Assembly: GCF_016808335.1 (NCBI RefSeq)
Contig: NC_053143.1
Span: forward strand, 55,923,339 to 55,987,338
Length of the DNA: 64,000 nucleotides
Source: Panicum virgatum
Lineage: Eukaryota > Streptophyta > Magnoliopsida > Poales > Poaceae
Direction: 5' to 3'
The position numbers and the translations under genes are program-made. The notes beneath the pieces are model-generated. The model did no database searches. It was not told the origin of the DNA and worked only from the letters and a program-made list of their open reading frames with translations. Each line of letters starts with the position of its first letter. Within the stretch, counting starts at the first letter, position 1. Of this stretch, positions 23,413-34,586 are shown piece after piece.

Positions 23413-23585
23413 ATGTTTGCCGTGTGCCATAACTTCTTTGCCATGTGCCATACCCCTGGCACACGGCAAAGTGGTGTTTTGCCATATTTTTTTTCCATAG
23501 ACTGATTTAAAATTGAAAAAAAAAAGTTTGCCGTCTGCCCCCGTGTTCTCAGTGTGTCCTAGATCTGACACACGGCGAACGAGCA
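23413..23585. repeat. Second left cluster of CACTA subterminal modules
   Basis: Further copies of the same motif: GTTTGCCGTGTGCC, CTTTGCCATGTGCC, GGCACACGGCAAAG, then GTTTGCCGTCTGCC paired with ACACACGGCGAAC. The cluster is separated from the outer array by an AT-rich spacer. Confidence 0.8.
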
Positions 23586-23766
23586 GACACTTAGCCGTTT
23601 CACCTGTGCTGCGCCTGCTCACTCTCTCACTCTCTCTCACTTAGCTCGCCCTCGAGTTCACGCGCTGCCGCGCTACGCCCGACGCCCCCGGCCGCACGCG
23701 CCCCCGCCGGCCGAGCTCCGCCCCGGCCGCACGCGGCCCGCCCCCGGGCCCGGCCGCACGCGCCCC

Positions 23767-23893
23767 CGGCCGCCCGACGCCCCCGCCGGCCGAGCTCCGC
23801 CTAACGCCGCGGCCGCCCGACGCCCCCGCCGGCCGAGCTCCGCCTAACGCCGCGGCCGCCCGACGCCCCCGCCGGCCGGCTCCGCCCCGACCG
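23767..23893. repeat. GC-rich 43-bp tandem repeat in the CACTA 5' region
   Basis: Units begin CGGCCGCCCGACGCC at 23767, 23810 and 23853 (third partial). The surrounding 23640-24160 is about 80 % G+C, giving long frames in several phases on both strands that are not credible proteins. It resembles the GC-rich leader next to the promoter of En/Spm-type elements. Confidence 0.7.
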
Positions 23894-25104
23894 CATGCAC
23901 CCCCAGCCGACCGACGCCCCCGCCGGCCACGGGCCCAGTAGGAGGAGGCGCGCGGCACACGCCCCTGCCGGCGGGCCTAGGAGGAGGAGGAGGAGAGGAG
24001 GAAGAGGAGGAGGAGGAGGAGGAGAGGAGGAAGTGGAGCCGGCCGAACATAGAAGAGCAGAGGAGGCGGCCGTGGGGAGAAGAGCAGGAAGAGGAGGCGG
24101 CGGCTGTGGGGACAAGAAGGAAGAGGAGCCGGCCATGAAGAGGAGAAGATCGGATGTTCTCGCCGCTCGCCGTTACAGGAGAAGAAGAAGGTCGCTCGCC
24201 GTTATGCTCCTAGGTGTGGACTTGAACAAAAATTTTGCATCCTGTATTTTGGTAGTGCTTTTAGTTAGTTTGTTGGTAGGTAGTTGTATGTCACTAGTTT
24301 AGATAGAAAACTCGATTGCCTGGTAGGTAGTTGTATCTCACTTTGCCGCTCTCGCCAAAGCTGGAGAGTATTTTGGATAGAAAATTGTATTGCCTGTGTT
24401 TTTATATGCTATATATATATTGACCTTGAGCTTGAGCATGAGTGTTAGTCAAAGTGTGTTATTTCTGTTCTATGGATATGCTTATCATGGTTGTCATGAA
24501 ACCATGTGACACATCCATGCCCAAGCAACAACTCGGATGCGATGATGTTAAGATTGGGCTGGATGTGTCACATCGTTTAATGGCGGTCATGAATTTATTT
24601 TAGGTTTCTTATGCTTCAAGTTCAAGGTCAAATGAATGGGAACATATCTGAGGCATGTTTGTTGGTTGTCGAGCACTGTGTTGTTTTATTTTTGCAGAAT
24701 TTGAAACTGAAATTTTCAATTATTGATACTATATAGTTGTTTTTTGTTAGGAGAGGTTGTGGCACCGTTCTTGACTCGTCACTTTACAGGACAGCTAGGT
24801 GAGTCATCACAGACTTTCATTTACTTATCTTGTTTGTGCTTCACGTAACCTAGGCGTCTCCCGTTCAAAAGAGATACGATTCGAAATATGCAGCTCTTTG
24901 CATATATGGAACCGTATGTGTTTCGAATTGTCCACGTCATTTGGACAGCCCAAGGGTGCGTAGATATGGTTAGTTTTCATGGTCAACTCTGATCCGTGCC
25001 AGAGTTTCGGCATCACCTCCCTGTTGTTCCCCGGATACACAATCTCCTTGACAGGACGTGTATTTGGAGAGCAGCGGGGAGGTGCTGCCGAAATTCTGTC
25101 TCGG
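23894..25104. other. CACTA 5' non-coding region up to the nested insertion
   Basis: A GGA-rich repeat tract (23970-24080) gives way to AT-rich DNA without a recognised ORF. A GTTAGG/GTAGGTAG-like stretch lies near 24265-24345. It ends with the target duplication CTCGG of the nested LTR element (25100-25104). By position it is leader and intron of the transposase gene. Confidence 0.5.
24957..24989 (+). repeat. Left arm of a 33-bp inverted repeat
   Basis: TGCGTAGATATGGTTAGTTT and following bases match the complement of 34456-34488 with about four mismatches. Without the nested LTR element the arms would be separated by roughly 120 bases. Confidence 0.7.
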
Positions 25105-26563
25105 TGTTGACGCTCCTTAGCGCCCCAATTTATATACCGCAAGTGCACGGGATCGTGTATCTTTTCCCTTAGAGTATTCCCCCAAGGTTTATCAATCTGT
25201 GGATCGACAAAGAACTACCCAAGGTTTTCCATCTAATCTAACGAATCTATCCTAACATGAAGCATGAATTGCACATATAGAGTAACCTTTAATAGATATG
25301 AGTGTTGTGTAAAGGTTGATCTCATCCATGAACATAGGCGTAACCATAGCAAAACCAAAGACATGACTAGGCCTAGTGTCATCTAGTTGTAGTTCAAGCT
25401 AATGAGCAAATAAATCATGTATCTCAATCAATGGCATCTTTAAACCCAAAATCTCCAATCCGATCCTTCGATACCCCATCTACTTAAAGCAACGCCCTAT
25501 CACGACGCCCCCCCTTTAGACGAAAGCACCATGAAGTAAGTTGAACCCCCTTTGGTAGTTCCGCCATGAACCTCTAGCCACCATGACTACAAGATCATGC
25601 TAAGCGATCTATCTCGATAATAGATCTAGGATGAAGCAAACCCAAAGAAAAGAACGAAATCGAAAGAGAGAACATGGTCGCTAAAACATTCGGAAGACAT
25701 GATTATCATTACTCACATAATAGATTCGTTTGGATCGTCACCACCGAGAACATACCATTGACGACTCCAACAAGCTCATGAACTCCACCATGGCACAACC
25801 ACGCAGGGAGGCCATGGCGGCTTGGGGCGGCCTAAGCCATCGCCTAGACAACTTCGAAGACTTGCGGCGGCCGTCGTCTCCCTCCGGTCTTGGCCCTAGG
25901 TTTTCGTCGAGTTCTGGGTGGATGGATGCCCCGAGTTGAATAAGGTGCAAGCTATTTATAAGGCGAGGAAGCCACCGGTCGAAGGGGAGGCCGAACCGCC
26001 TCGGAAACGGGCTAGGCCGGCCGGCTCATGGGCCTAGGCCGGCCGGCCTACCCTCTTTCGGGCCCGCATCGGTCTCATCTTTCGCGTGTAGACTCCTCAC
26101 ATCTTCTAGAGTTTATATCCTTCACGATTGCACCCCTTTGGACGTCGTTATCTTGGAGATATCTTCGAGAAAAGGATAGGATAGGGAATCCTTCCTTAAA
26201 TCTTCATTTGCTTAGCTTAATCTCGAAGTATCTTGATCTCATCTTCCTGGGCTCGGTCCTTTGGGCTCTCTTGGAGGATGGATGTGCATGAATGGGCTTC
26301 GAATCAATATGGGCTTTGGTCCTTCCTTTGGGCTTTGGCCTTCGTCTTTCTTCGTGTTAGCGCTCGATCACAGGCCTCGTCATTTCATGCTCCAAAATAG
26401 GCTAAAAACCTGCAAAAATGAAGTTCCTCCAAAATATATGTGCAAGTGTGAAAATGACCAATAATTAGGCCAGGGGTTAGGACGGTTAGTGATTTTGATA
26501 TTAAATTCATGCCATTATCAAGGATAAACAAGGGATAAAATGAGTACTTAAGGAGCGCCAACA
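25105..26563 (-). repeat. 3' LTR of the non-autonomous element, 1459 bp
   Basis: Near-identical to 33012-34446. The main difference is about 24 extra bases around 26027-26050, where a GGCCGGCCGG motif is duplicated. It ends at 26563, followed by TTCCCCCC, the complement of the polypurine tract. Confidence 0.9.
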
Positions 26564-26572
26564 TTCCCCCCA
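26564..26572 (-). other. Polypurine tract of the non-autonomous element
   Basis: Plus strand TTCCCCCCATGC directly inside the left LTR; on the element strand GCATGGGGGGAA precedes the LTR start TGTTGGCGC. Confidence 0.75.
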
Positions 26573-28647
26573 TGCTTAAACCTTGCTCATCCTCGAGTAA
26601 GTCCAGGAGCTTTGCTTATAAAGAAATAAGCGTTGCCCCTCAATGTCATCTCTGCACTTAGTCATACATAACAAGACATATTGCTCTCTCAAGTATTTAG
26701 CATTTAAGTTCATGTTGTGACCGGCTACTTTTTCATTATGGAAGATAGACTAGCAATTAAAGAACAAGCCACAATAATAAATAAATGCAATGCTCTCAAA
26801 CTTAAGCGAACTTCAAACCTTTACCTTGTTTCATCGTGAAGAGTTTTCAAAAGAATGCATATCAAACATAAGTGAGGTTCTCTTGCAAAAGATCATGGAA
26901 ACACTCATCTCATCTAGTCGCTCAAGCCTACATTAGATTGTCTTCAACCTATTCTACTCATATATAAAAGTGGAAGGCTTATGTGGAGCTTGGTACGTAA
27001 AAACAATCCTAGCAAAACATTATACTTGAAATATTATCAAACTAAGAGAGAGATCTAATGGAATTACCGAGACTAGTCAAAAAGGCCATTGGAGAATAAT
27101 GTTGGAGAGGGAGAAAGATGAAACACACACATTTAGATAGGTGGACATGTGCAAGTGGCAAATGGATGATCCCGAGACACAAATGAAGTTCTCGTTATCG
27201 GATTGCACATGGTTGGAAGATTTGAGTATGGAATAATTCTTCAAAGTAACTTGAAAAATTAATGAAGCCAAAAATAGCTAAGGAGCATTTTATTCTTCTC
27301 TTTTTTCTTTCATTTTTCTTTTCTTTTCTCCTTTTTTCCATTTTTCTATTTTACTCTTTTCTTTCTTTTTTTTCTTCTTTCTTTTTGCTCCTTAGAACTT
27401 TTGATAACATAGAATACTTACCCAGCCATCCCCCCATGCTTGAACGAATGCTTGTCCTAGAGTATGAATAGTGGGAGAACCAACTAGATAGGGTAAGTAT
27501 CTCAAATTCACCTTCTTCTTCGTAGAACCTCTTGAATCTCCGGGGGAGCCTTGTCTCCCAAAACTTTTCTTTATATGGTGCCCTTGATTCTTTTGATTCC
27601 GTCGAAATGATAATCCATACTCAAATTGGGTTTTTGTCAAGGAGGTAATCACAAAAAGATATTTTTGGTTTAGGGTGTATATCCAGTGAGGTTTGCAAAA
27701 TTCCCGAAGTAGAAACTCACAATGCATGGATAAATAGGCTAGTAGAAAGAAGGTTACACAAAAAAAAAACAGAATGACCAGCTTCTTAGTCTCATACCAA
27801 AGAAATCAATATTAATCCAACTCATCAAAATATAAGTTTGCAATCTAAAGGTTTCATCAGGAAAGAATATGTATGTATAGGCTTTGGTAGGTAGAACTTT
27901 GCAAGAGATTCACAAATGTAGATAGCATTGGAATTATATTTTTAAATTAAACAACACAAGGTGTAAGGTCATCGGTAGACTTAAATCAAAGAGCAACATA
28001 GAATATGTGGATCTAGAATTTAGTTATTTAACCTCCACAAATAAAAGAGCCGGTATTTAATCATTTTAATTCCATTTAATTGAGAGCAAATGGTCAAGTC
28101 ATATACAACATAGTGTAGGTAAAACAAAGCAGCAACTTTCATCATTTTTCCATAAGCATAAGGCATTGCCAAAATGTATCAATGTGGTGAGCACAAAGTG
28201 ATGGTGGTTATCATTCATTGAAAACAAAAACAAATCTAGGTTGTACTCCTAGTAGCCATGTTATTATAGAGAGAGAGATATACAAAGGTTGCATTTATGG
28301 TTGAAGGCATATATGTACAAGCATTTAGAAAAAGAGAGAGTTGAGGAAGAATTACCGTCCTTCTCGATGCTCTAATGAAGTGTAGCTCGGCCTCCCCCAT
28401 ACTTAAGCATTGTGCTAAGCATGGAAGAAGAATCATGAGCATCTTGTGGCAACAGTGATTATCTTACTCCATGAGATCTTTCTTTCTTGTCCACGAAATC
28501 CTCCCCCATGCTTAGCATGATGCTAGGCGTGGAAGGAGAAGATGAACCATCTTGCAATTCTTGAAGTACTTCCCTCATGTGTATGAATATCATCTTCAAT
28601 GTGTATTCACCTTTGTTGCCTCAATTTCCTTCAACTTCTTCTTGTAC
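26573..28647. other. Interior of the non-autonomous element, non-coding part
   Basis: AT-rich sequence without credible ORFs. A pyrimidine tract of about 100 bases at 27295-27390 (purine-rich on the element strand) gives a false poly-Phe/Ser frame. Two phrases CCCCCATGCTTAGCATGATGC-like occur near 28400 and 28505. Confidence 0.6.
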
Positions 28648-29050
28648 TAAGTCATGGTCCCAATCATTGCTTCACATCGTCGTCGCCTCCTTCAATTCCT
28701 CGTTGTCCCATTGCTGCCTCATCTTCACGAATTTTTATTTCAATTTCCAGAACAGAACATGTACTGAAACATTGCTCCATTGCAAAGTGCACAAATTTTT
28801 CTTTCCAACGAGTCCTCATTCGCCCAAAATTGATTCCGAACAAGAGAGTTATGTCCATTTCATCCCAGCGCTGCAATCTGTCCCGAATTTCAGAACGCGC
28901 AACGTCCAATGTTCTTGCCATATCTCCTTGTACGGGTCTTCAAATTCATTGATCTTGGATGCATTGGAACGGGAATTTCATGAAGCTTCTGAATATCAAC
29001 TTTTTCTTCCTTGTACGTCTCTGTTCATGTGCAAAAATTTGATGAAAACA
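28648..29050. repeat. Internal repeat copy A
   Basis: Shares with B, C and D the order: a serine/CATCGTC-rich start, TTCCAACGAGTCCTCATTCG, GAGTTATG, GCGCTGCAATCTGTCC, a CCATATCTCC block, and TTGGAACGGGAATTTCATG near its end. Identity is visibly partial. Confidence 0.7.
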
Positions 29051-30239
29051 GCGGGGCTTGCTCTCGAACTTTGGAGATGTTGACGAATTTGATTTCTTCT
29101 TTGATCACTAATTCATGAGAACACTTTGTCATACCTGCAAAACAATCAAGTGTACACACTACCCCCGGGGTGATGGTCGGGAGTAGAGACAAATGCCAAC
29201 AAACAAAGCATCCCTAGACTCAACTTGTGGCATGAACAATGGAATGGAGGCAAAGTGCAAATGCAAAGTTAGCAAAAACAAGTGTTAGCAAGGTTGAAAG
29301 GACCTTTCGATGTTGTTCTGCAACTAGCTTATTCAAAAACAATTGCTAAGAGTGACAAAAATCCTTCGTGACACTTCATAGAAGTGAGGCTTTTGTCAAT
29401 GAAATGGTTATTTATCGAAAAGGACCAAGCAACTGAGCTAACAAGATTTTAGAAGTAGGTTTATGGGTTTCCTATATTTTTTTTGGTTTAAAACAAAAAT
29501 TTTGAAGAGAGAGTGTTGGGTATAGAAATTCTATCTAAGGTGGTTTTTTAAAAAAACTAGAGAGAAACAGAAGTTAGATTTTTTTTGAATGAAAAACATA
29601 ACCTATGGTTTTAGGATTACTCTATGAGTGGTTTTCCTAAGGGTTTTAGGATCTCAAAAGCGAGGCTAGTCAATGTTTTTAGAAAAAGTTTTTTTTAAAT
29701 GCAACATGCAATGCAATGCAAGGGTGAGACGAACAACATGGTATGCAATGCAACACGGGGTGGGTGAATAAAATGATATGACATGTTGAGGTGGTCTAAA
29801 ACAAAACAAAAAGTTAGACTAAATTAACTAGCCACAAGTTTAGAATCAAAGGGTGGTGCAACACTTCATATTTCCCTCTAAAAGGACACAAATAAAAAGA
29901 CTCTAAACACTAATAGGCACACAAAAAGGTCTACAAGTTTCCCAAGATCAAATAACAAAGTGCTCCCTCAATAACATTTAGAAAGAACAACATGAAGTTG
30001 TGGTTTTTGTTAGAGCAATGGTACAATGTTACTTGATATTCCGATTAAAGAGTGCAATGTAGACGGTCATATTAATATATATATATATATATATAATAAA
30101 AGATCAGGTTGCCTCCCGCAAAGCGCTTCATTTAAAGTCATAGAGCTCGACTTTCTTACCTTCAAATTGATGTGAAGCCATGGTCCTTCATACAAGAGGT
30201 GAAGGTGTTCCATGTAGCTCTTATTCCACTTCCCATGTT
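29051..30239. other. Interior of the non-autonomous element between repeat copies A and B
   Basis: No ORF. Contains A-rich and ATGCAATGCAA-like short repeats (29700-29730) and an alternating TA run at about 30074-30095. Confidence 0.5.
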
Positions 30240-30700
30240 GGACATGATCAATCACGCTTAATGGAAAATTTGTCCAATCGTCTCTCACATCATCGTCACC
30301 TCCTTCTTTGTTGTCCTTCGTCGCTACCTTTCTTTTCACGGATTTTCCTCTCTGTCCAGATTAGCAGTTGCGCCAACCAATTAATCCAATGCAAGGTGCA
30401 CGAAATCTTCTTTCCAACAAGTCTTCATTTGCCCAAAACGCATTCCAATTGAGGGAGTTATGCCCCTTTTTCCCGTCACTGCAATCTATCCCGTGCTGAT
30501 TTCAGCACGTGCATCTCTGATGTTTGAGACATAGCTCCTCCCGTGGGTCTTCAATTGTATCGATCATGGATGCGTTGAACCGAGGACTTGATGGAGATCC
30601 TGAATATTCAAATTTCTTGCATTGTAAATCTCTGGACTTGTGCATAAAATTGTTGAGGCTTAGCGACGTCCGTTCTTGAAACTTGAAGATGTTGATGATG
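30240..30700. repeat. Internal repeat copy B
   Basis: Contains CTCACATCATCGTCACCTCC, TTTCCAACAAGTCTTCATTTG, GAGGGAGTTATGCCCC, TGCAATCTATCCCGTG, and a GATGCGTTGAACCGAGG block aligning with copy A. Confidence 0.7.
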
Positions 30701-31374
30701 GCGTTCAAAATTTTGGGCACGGTTTTCCTCCTCATCATTTGAGTTTCATGTCCTGCGTGGTTAGTGAAATTCGGGGCTTCTCCCGACATGTGCTCTTTTA
30801 GGGTCATGAGCTTGACCAAGCGCAAAGCAAAATCGAGATTTACAATTATTTGTAAACATATGCAATATAATCACATCCTCAATTAAATTTCATTAACAAG
30901 GCATGGTGTAATTAAATGCAGCATGTGCTTCTTGCATAGTGCGGAGCTCATTATTAGGCAGAGGTTCTTTAAGCATGAAATCAACATTCTCAAGAAAATC
31001 TAGCCTATCATCATGAAAAGAATAAGGCATAGAATTTAAACTTTCATTCCGACTATCGGTTCGAGCATGAGATTTTTAAAGATTATCAACAAAACCAATA
31101 GAAGCTTGAGAATTCAATGTATACCTTAGCCTCGAAGCTTTTTCATACTCATTGGAGTTGTGGTGCTTTGTGCGAGATGTCATCTTGATGCATTCTTCGT
31201 GGTCCGTCGTGGTTTGCTTCTCACGTCTCCATGTGTCGATTGTTGCGCTCTTGTAATCCGTCGTGGTTTGTTTGCAACATCTTCATTTGTCGAAGGTCGA
31301 CCGCTTGTGCCTTCATCATTGGGGTTTTCCCTCTACTCCAAGTCTCTGAATTCTATCATGTACGCTTGATGAAA

Positions 31375-31770
31375 GCATCGCCCAAGCTCCCCTTCATTGT
31401 TGTCATCGTCATCTTCTCTATCTTGTTCTCATCTCGTTGCTCCTGCCTCTTCTTCATGGAATATCTCTTATATACTCAACAGAACATATACCAAAATATA
31501 GATCTATTGAAATGTTTATGAAATTACCTTTCCAACGATTGGTCATTCATCTTAAACCGAGTCCAAACGAGGGAGTTATGCCCGTTTCACTTTTGGTGCT
31601 GCGTGCTGTCCAGAAATTTTCAGAGTGCACACCCTTCAATGTTTTGGCCATAACCGCTTGTAGGAATCTCCGATTGACTTGGTTCTTGATTCGTTGGAAC
31701 GGGAATTTCGTGGAGCTTTTGAATATCCAAAAATATGCTGCTATTTGCTTTTGAGGTCGAGCTGGACATT
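31375..31770. repeat. Internal repeat copy C
   Basis: Contains TTTCCAACGATTGGTCATTC, GAGGGAGTTATGCCCG, GTGCTGCGTGCTGTCC, CCATAACCGCTTGTAGG and CGTTGGAACGGGAATTTCG. Confidence 0.7.
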
Positions 31771-32124
31771 GATGAGAACAATATCTTCTTGTGAATTCAT
31801 CCGAAGATGTCAATGATCTCGATCATGTGGTCTTTGGAACGTAGTGTTGTGCGTCCCTAGGCTTCAAGGTCATCACCATTGATTACCAACAAATATCATG
31901 GCTTCAATGATGTGTCTTCTCCATTATTCTTGCTCTACCCAAGGTGTCGGGATTGGAAGATGCTCCTGTGCTTCGTGTTGATGATCCGAACGGTTTCCTT
32001 CCTTGATAGCATCAGTCGATTAGAAGTATATCGAGCATCCAACTAGAGAAGATAGGTGGTGTCATGGTTCTTCTAATCTTGTTGCCTCTAGCTTTGGTCA
32101 ACTTCAAATCATCATCTTTTGCGT

Positions 32125-32500
32125 ACACAGCCTTCCAATCATCCCTTGACATCGTCATCACCTTCTTCGTCGGTTGCTACTGCCTCTGTCCTCGTTGAAT
32201 TCCCCTTCATCCAGTGGAGAACGTGTACCAAACTTCTACTCCATTGCAAGGTGCATCAAATTATCTTTTCAACAAGTGGTCATTCTCCCCAATTGGATTC
32301 CGGATAAAGAAGTTATACTTGTTTTATTACGGCGCTGCAATCTGTCCAGAGGGATTTCAGAACGTGTAGCATTGAAAGATTTTACCATAACTCTTCACAT
32401 CGATCTCCAAAGTTGACGGTTCTTGATCCGTTGGAAAGAAGACTTGATGGAGCTTCAAAATAATCTATTATTTTCTCATGGTACTTCTCTGATCTTGGAT
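32125..32500. repeat. Internal repeat copy D
   Basis: Contains GACATCGTCATCACCTTC, TTTTCAACAAGTGGTCATTC, GGCGCTGCAATCTGTCC, CCATAACTCTTCACATCG and CCGTTGGAAAGAAGACTTG. Confidence 0.7.
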
Positions 32501-32987
32501 GAAAAACTCATCACAATAGTAACACTTCATAGATAATGATGATCGCACAATTTTCTTCGCGGGCATGCTTCATACCTATTGCTTGAACAAACAATTCTTC
32601 CCAAAAACATTAGTCTTTAAAATTAATTGACACGGCGGCGTACTTTATTTATCATCTTTTGCTTTGGGGAGTGGGGACTCGATAGCGGATGCTGGGCCAC
32701 TAACAAAAGTTAGCACCTACCACTAAAGAGCGAATCTTGATGTTGTTTCCGTCATGTCGATGTCGACGTTGTCGATGTTCCATGTCGAGGATCCTCGATC
32801 ATCTTGTTGCCGATTGTTGAAATTTTTTGAAGTGGATTATGGACTTCTCGAAGTCCAAGTTTGGTGTCTAGCTTTTTCCACCTACTTTCAAGGACACAGA
32901 CAAGAAAACAAGGGTATATGCAATAATAAAAATTAGGGTTAGTCCAAAAAAACTAGATAGATCACCCTAGGGTTCGAGTTGCCGATA

Positions 32988-33003
32988 CCCGGCAACAGCG
33001 CCA
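32988..33003 (-). other. Primer-binding site of the non-autonomous element
   Basis: The complement reads TGGCGCTGTTGCCGGG, eight bases from the LTR edge at 33012. It differs by one base from the TGGCGCCGTTGCCGGG site common in Athila-type Gypsy elements. Confidence 0.8.
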
Positions 33004-33011
33004 GAAAAGCT

Positions 33012-34446
33012 TGTTGATGCTCCTTAGCGCCCCAATTCATATACCGCAAGCGCACAGGATCGTGTAGCTTTTCCCTTAGAGTATTCCCCCAAGGTTTATC
33101 AATCCGTGGATCAACAAAGAACTACCCAAGGTTTTCCATCTAATCTAACGGATCTATCCTAACATGAAGCATGAATTGCACATATAGAGTAACCTTTAAT
33201 AGATATGGGTGTTGTGTAAAGGTTGATCTCATCCATGAACATAGGCGTAACCATAGCAAAACCAAAGACATGACTAGGCCTATTGTCATTTAGTTGTAGT
33301 TCAAGCTAACGAGCAAATAAATCATGCATCTCAATCAATGGCATCTTTAAACCCAAAATCTCCAATCCGATCCTTCGATACCCCATCTACTTAAAGCAAT
33401 GCCCTGTCACGACACCCCTCCTTTGGATGAAAGCACACTGAAGCAAGTCGAACCCCCTTTGGTAGTTCTGCCATGAACCTCTAGCCACCATGACTACAAG
33501 ATCATGCTAAGCGATCTATCTCGATAATAGATCTAGGATGAAATAAACCCAAAGAAAAGAACGAAATCGAAAGAGAGAACATGGTCGCTAAAAGATTCGG
33601 AAGACATGATTATCATTACTCACATAATAGATTCGTTTGGAACGTCACCACCGAGTACATACCATAGACAACTCCAACTAGCTCATGAACTCCACAATGG
33701 CACAACCACACAGGGAGGCCATCGCGGCTAGGGGCGGCCTAAGCCATCTCCTAGACAACTTCGAAGACTTGCGGCGGCCGTCGTCTCCCTCCGGTCTTGG
33801 CCCTAGGTTTTCATCGAGTTCTGGGTGGATGGATGCCCCAAGTTGAATAAGGTGCAAGCTATTTATAAGCCGAGGAAGCCACCAGTCGAAGGGGAGGCCG
33901 AACCGCCTTGGAAACGGGCTAGGCCGGCCGGAATACCCTCTTTCAGGCCCACCTCGGTCTCATCTTTCGCGTGTAGACTCCTCACATCTTCTAGAGTTTA
34001 TTCCTTCACGATTGCACCCCTTTGGACATCGTTATCTTGGAGATATCTTCGAGAAAAGGATAGGATAGGGAATCCTTCCTTAAATCTTCATTTGCTTTGC
34101 TTAATCCCGAAGTATCTTGATCTCATCTTCGTGGCCTCGGTCCTTTGGGCTCTCTTGGAGGCTGGATGTGCATGAATGGGCTTCGAATCAACATGGGCTT
34201 TGGTCCTTCCTTTGGGCTTTGGCCTTCGTCTTTCTTCGTGTTAGCACTCGATCACGGGTCTCGTCATTTCATGCTCCAAAATAGGCCAAAAACCTACAAA
34301 AACGAAGTTCCTCCAAAATATATGTGCAAGTGTGAAAATGACCAATAATTAGGCCGGGGTTAGGACGGTTAGTGATTTTGATATTAAATTCATGCCATTA
34401 TCAAGGATAAACAAGGAATAAAATGGGTACTTAAGGAGCGCCAACA
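33012..34446 (-). repeat. 5' LTR of the non-autonomous element, 1435 bp
   Basis: Begins TGTTGATGCTCC and ends GGAGCGCCAACA at the CTCGG duplication. It lacks the short GGCCGGCC duplication of the other LTR but otherwise matches with a few percent of scattered differences. Confidence 0.9.
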
Positions 34447-34455
34447 CTCGGCTAG

Positions 34456-34488
34456 GAGTGGATCATGGAAACCAACCATATCTACGCA
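34456..34488 (-). repeat. Right arm of the 33-bp inverted repeat
   Basis: Complementary to 24957-24989; see that entry. It lies 98 bases upstream of the TNPD start codon. Confidence 0.7.
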
Positions 34489-34586
34489 TCATCGGGTAGG
34501 ATTAGGACCTATCTTCACCTACTAGAGTTTGTTAGATAACGTGTATATGAAATCGATTTTTAAATTTCTCGCTCGTATGTTAAAGG

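Larger units (their letters stand above)
25105..34446 (-). mobile_element. Non-autonomous LTR retrotransposon (LARD-like), 9342 bp, nested in CACTA
   Basis: LTRs at 25105-26563 and 33012-34446 begin TGTTGACGC/TGTTGATGC and end GCGCCAACA; the element is flanked by perfect CTCGG duplications (25100-25104, 34447-34451). A G-run tract (complement) follows the left LTR and a TGGCGCTGTTGCCGGG primer site lies beside the right LTR, so transcription is on minus. The 6.4 kb interior shows no gag, RT or integrase in any frame, so it depends on a partner; the PBS type and phrases such as GGTTGCCTCCCGCAAAGCGC suggest an Athila-like helper (inference). Its interior holds four diverged copies of one repeat. 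Confidence 0.9.

Noticed and set aside
23895..24302. Arg/Gly-rich 135-codon frame in the CACTA leader
   Set aside because: It is GGA/CGG repeat-driven and has no conserved motif; more likely untranslated leader.
27262..27471. Phe/Ser-rich 69-codon frame
   Set aside because: A pyrimidine tract in the interior of a non-coding retroelement.
30067..30100. TA-rich run as an origin or promoter
   Set aside because: A simple microsatellite in the retroelement interior with no supporting context.
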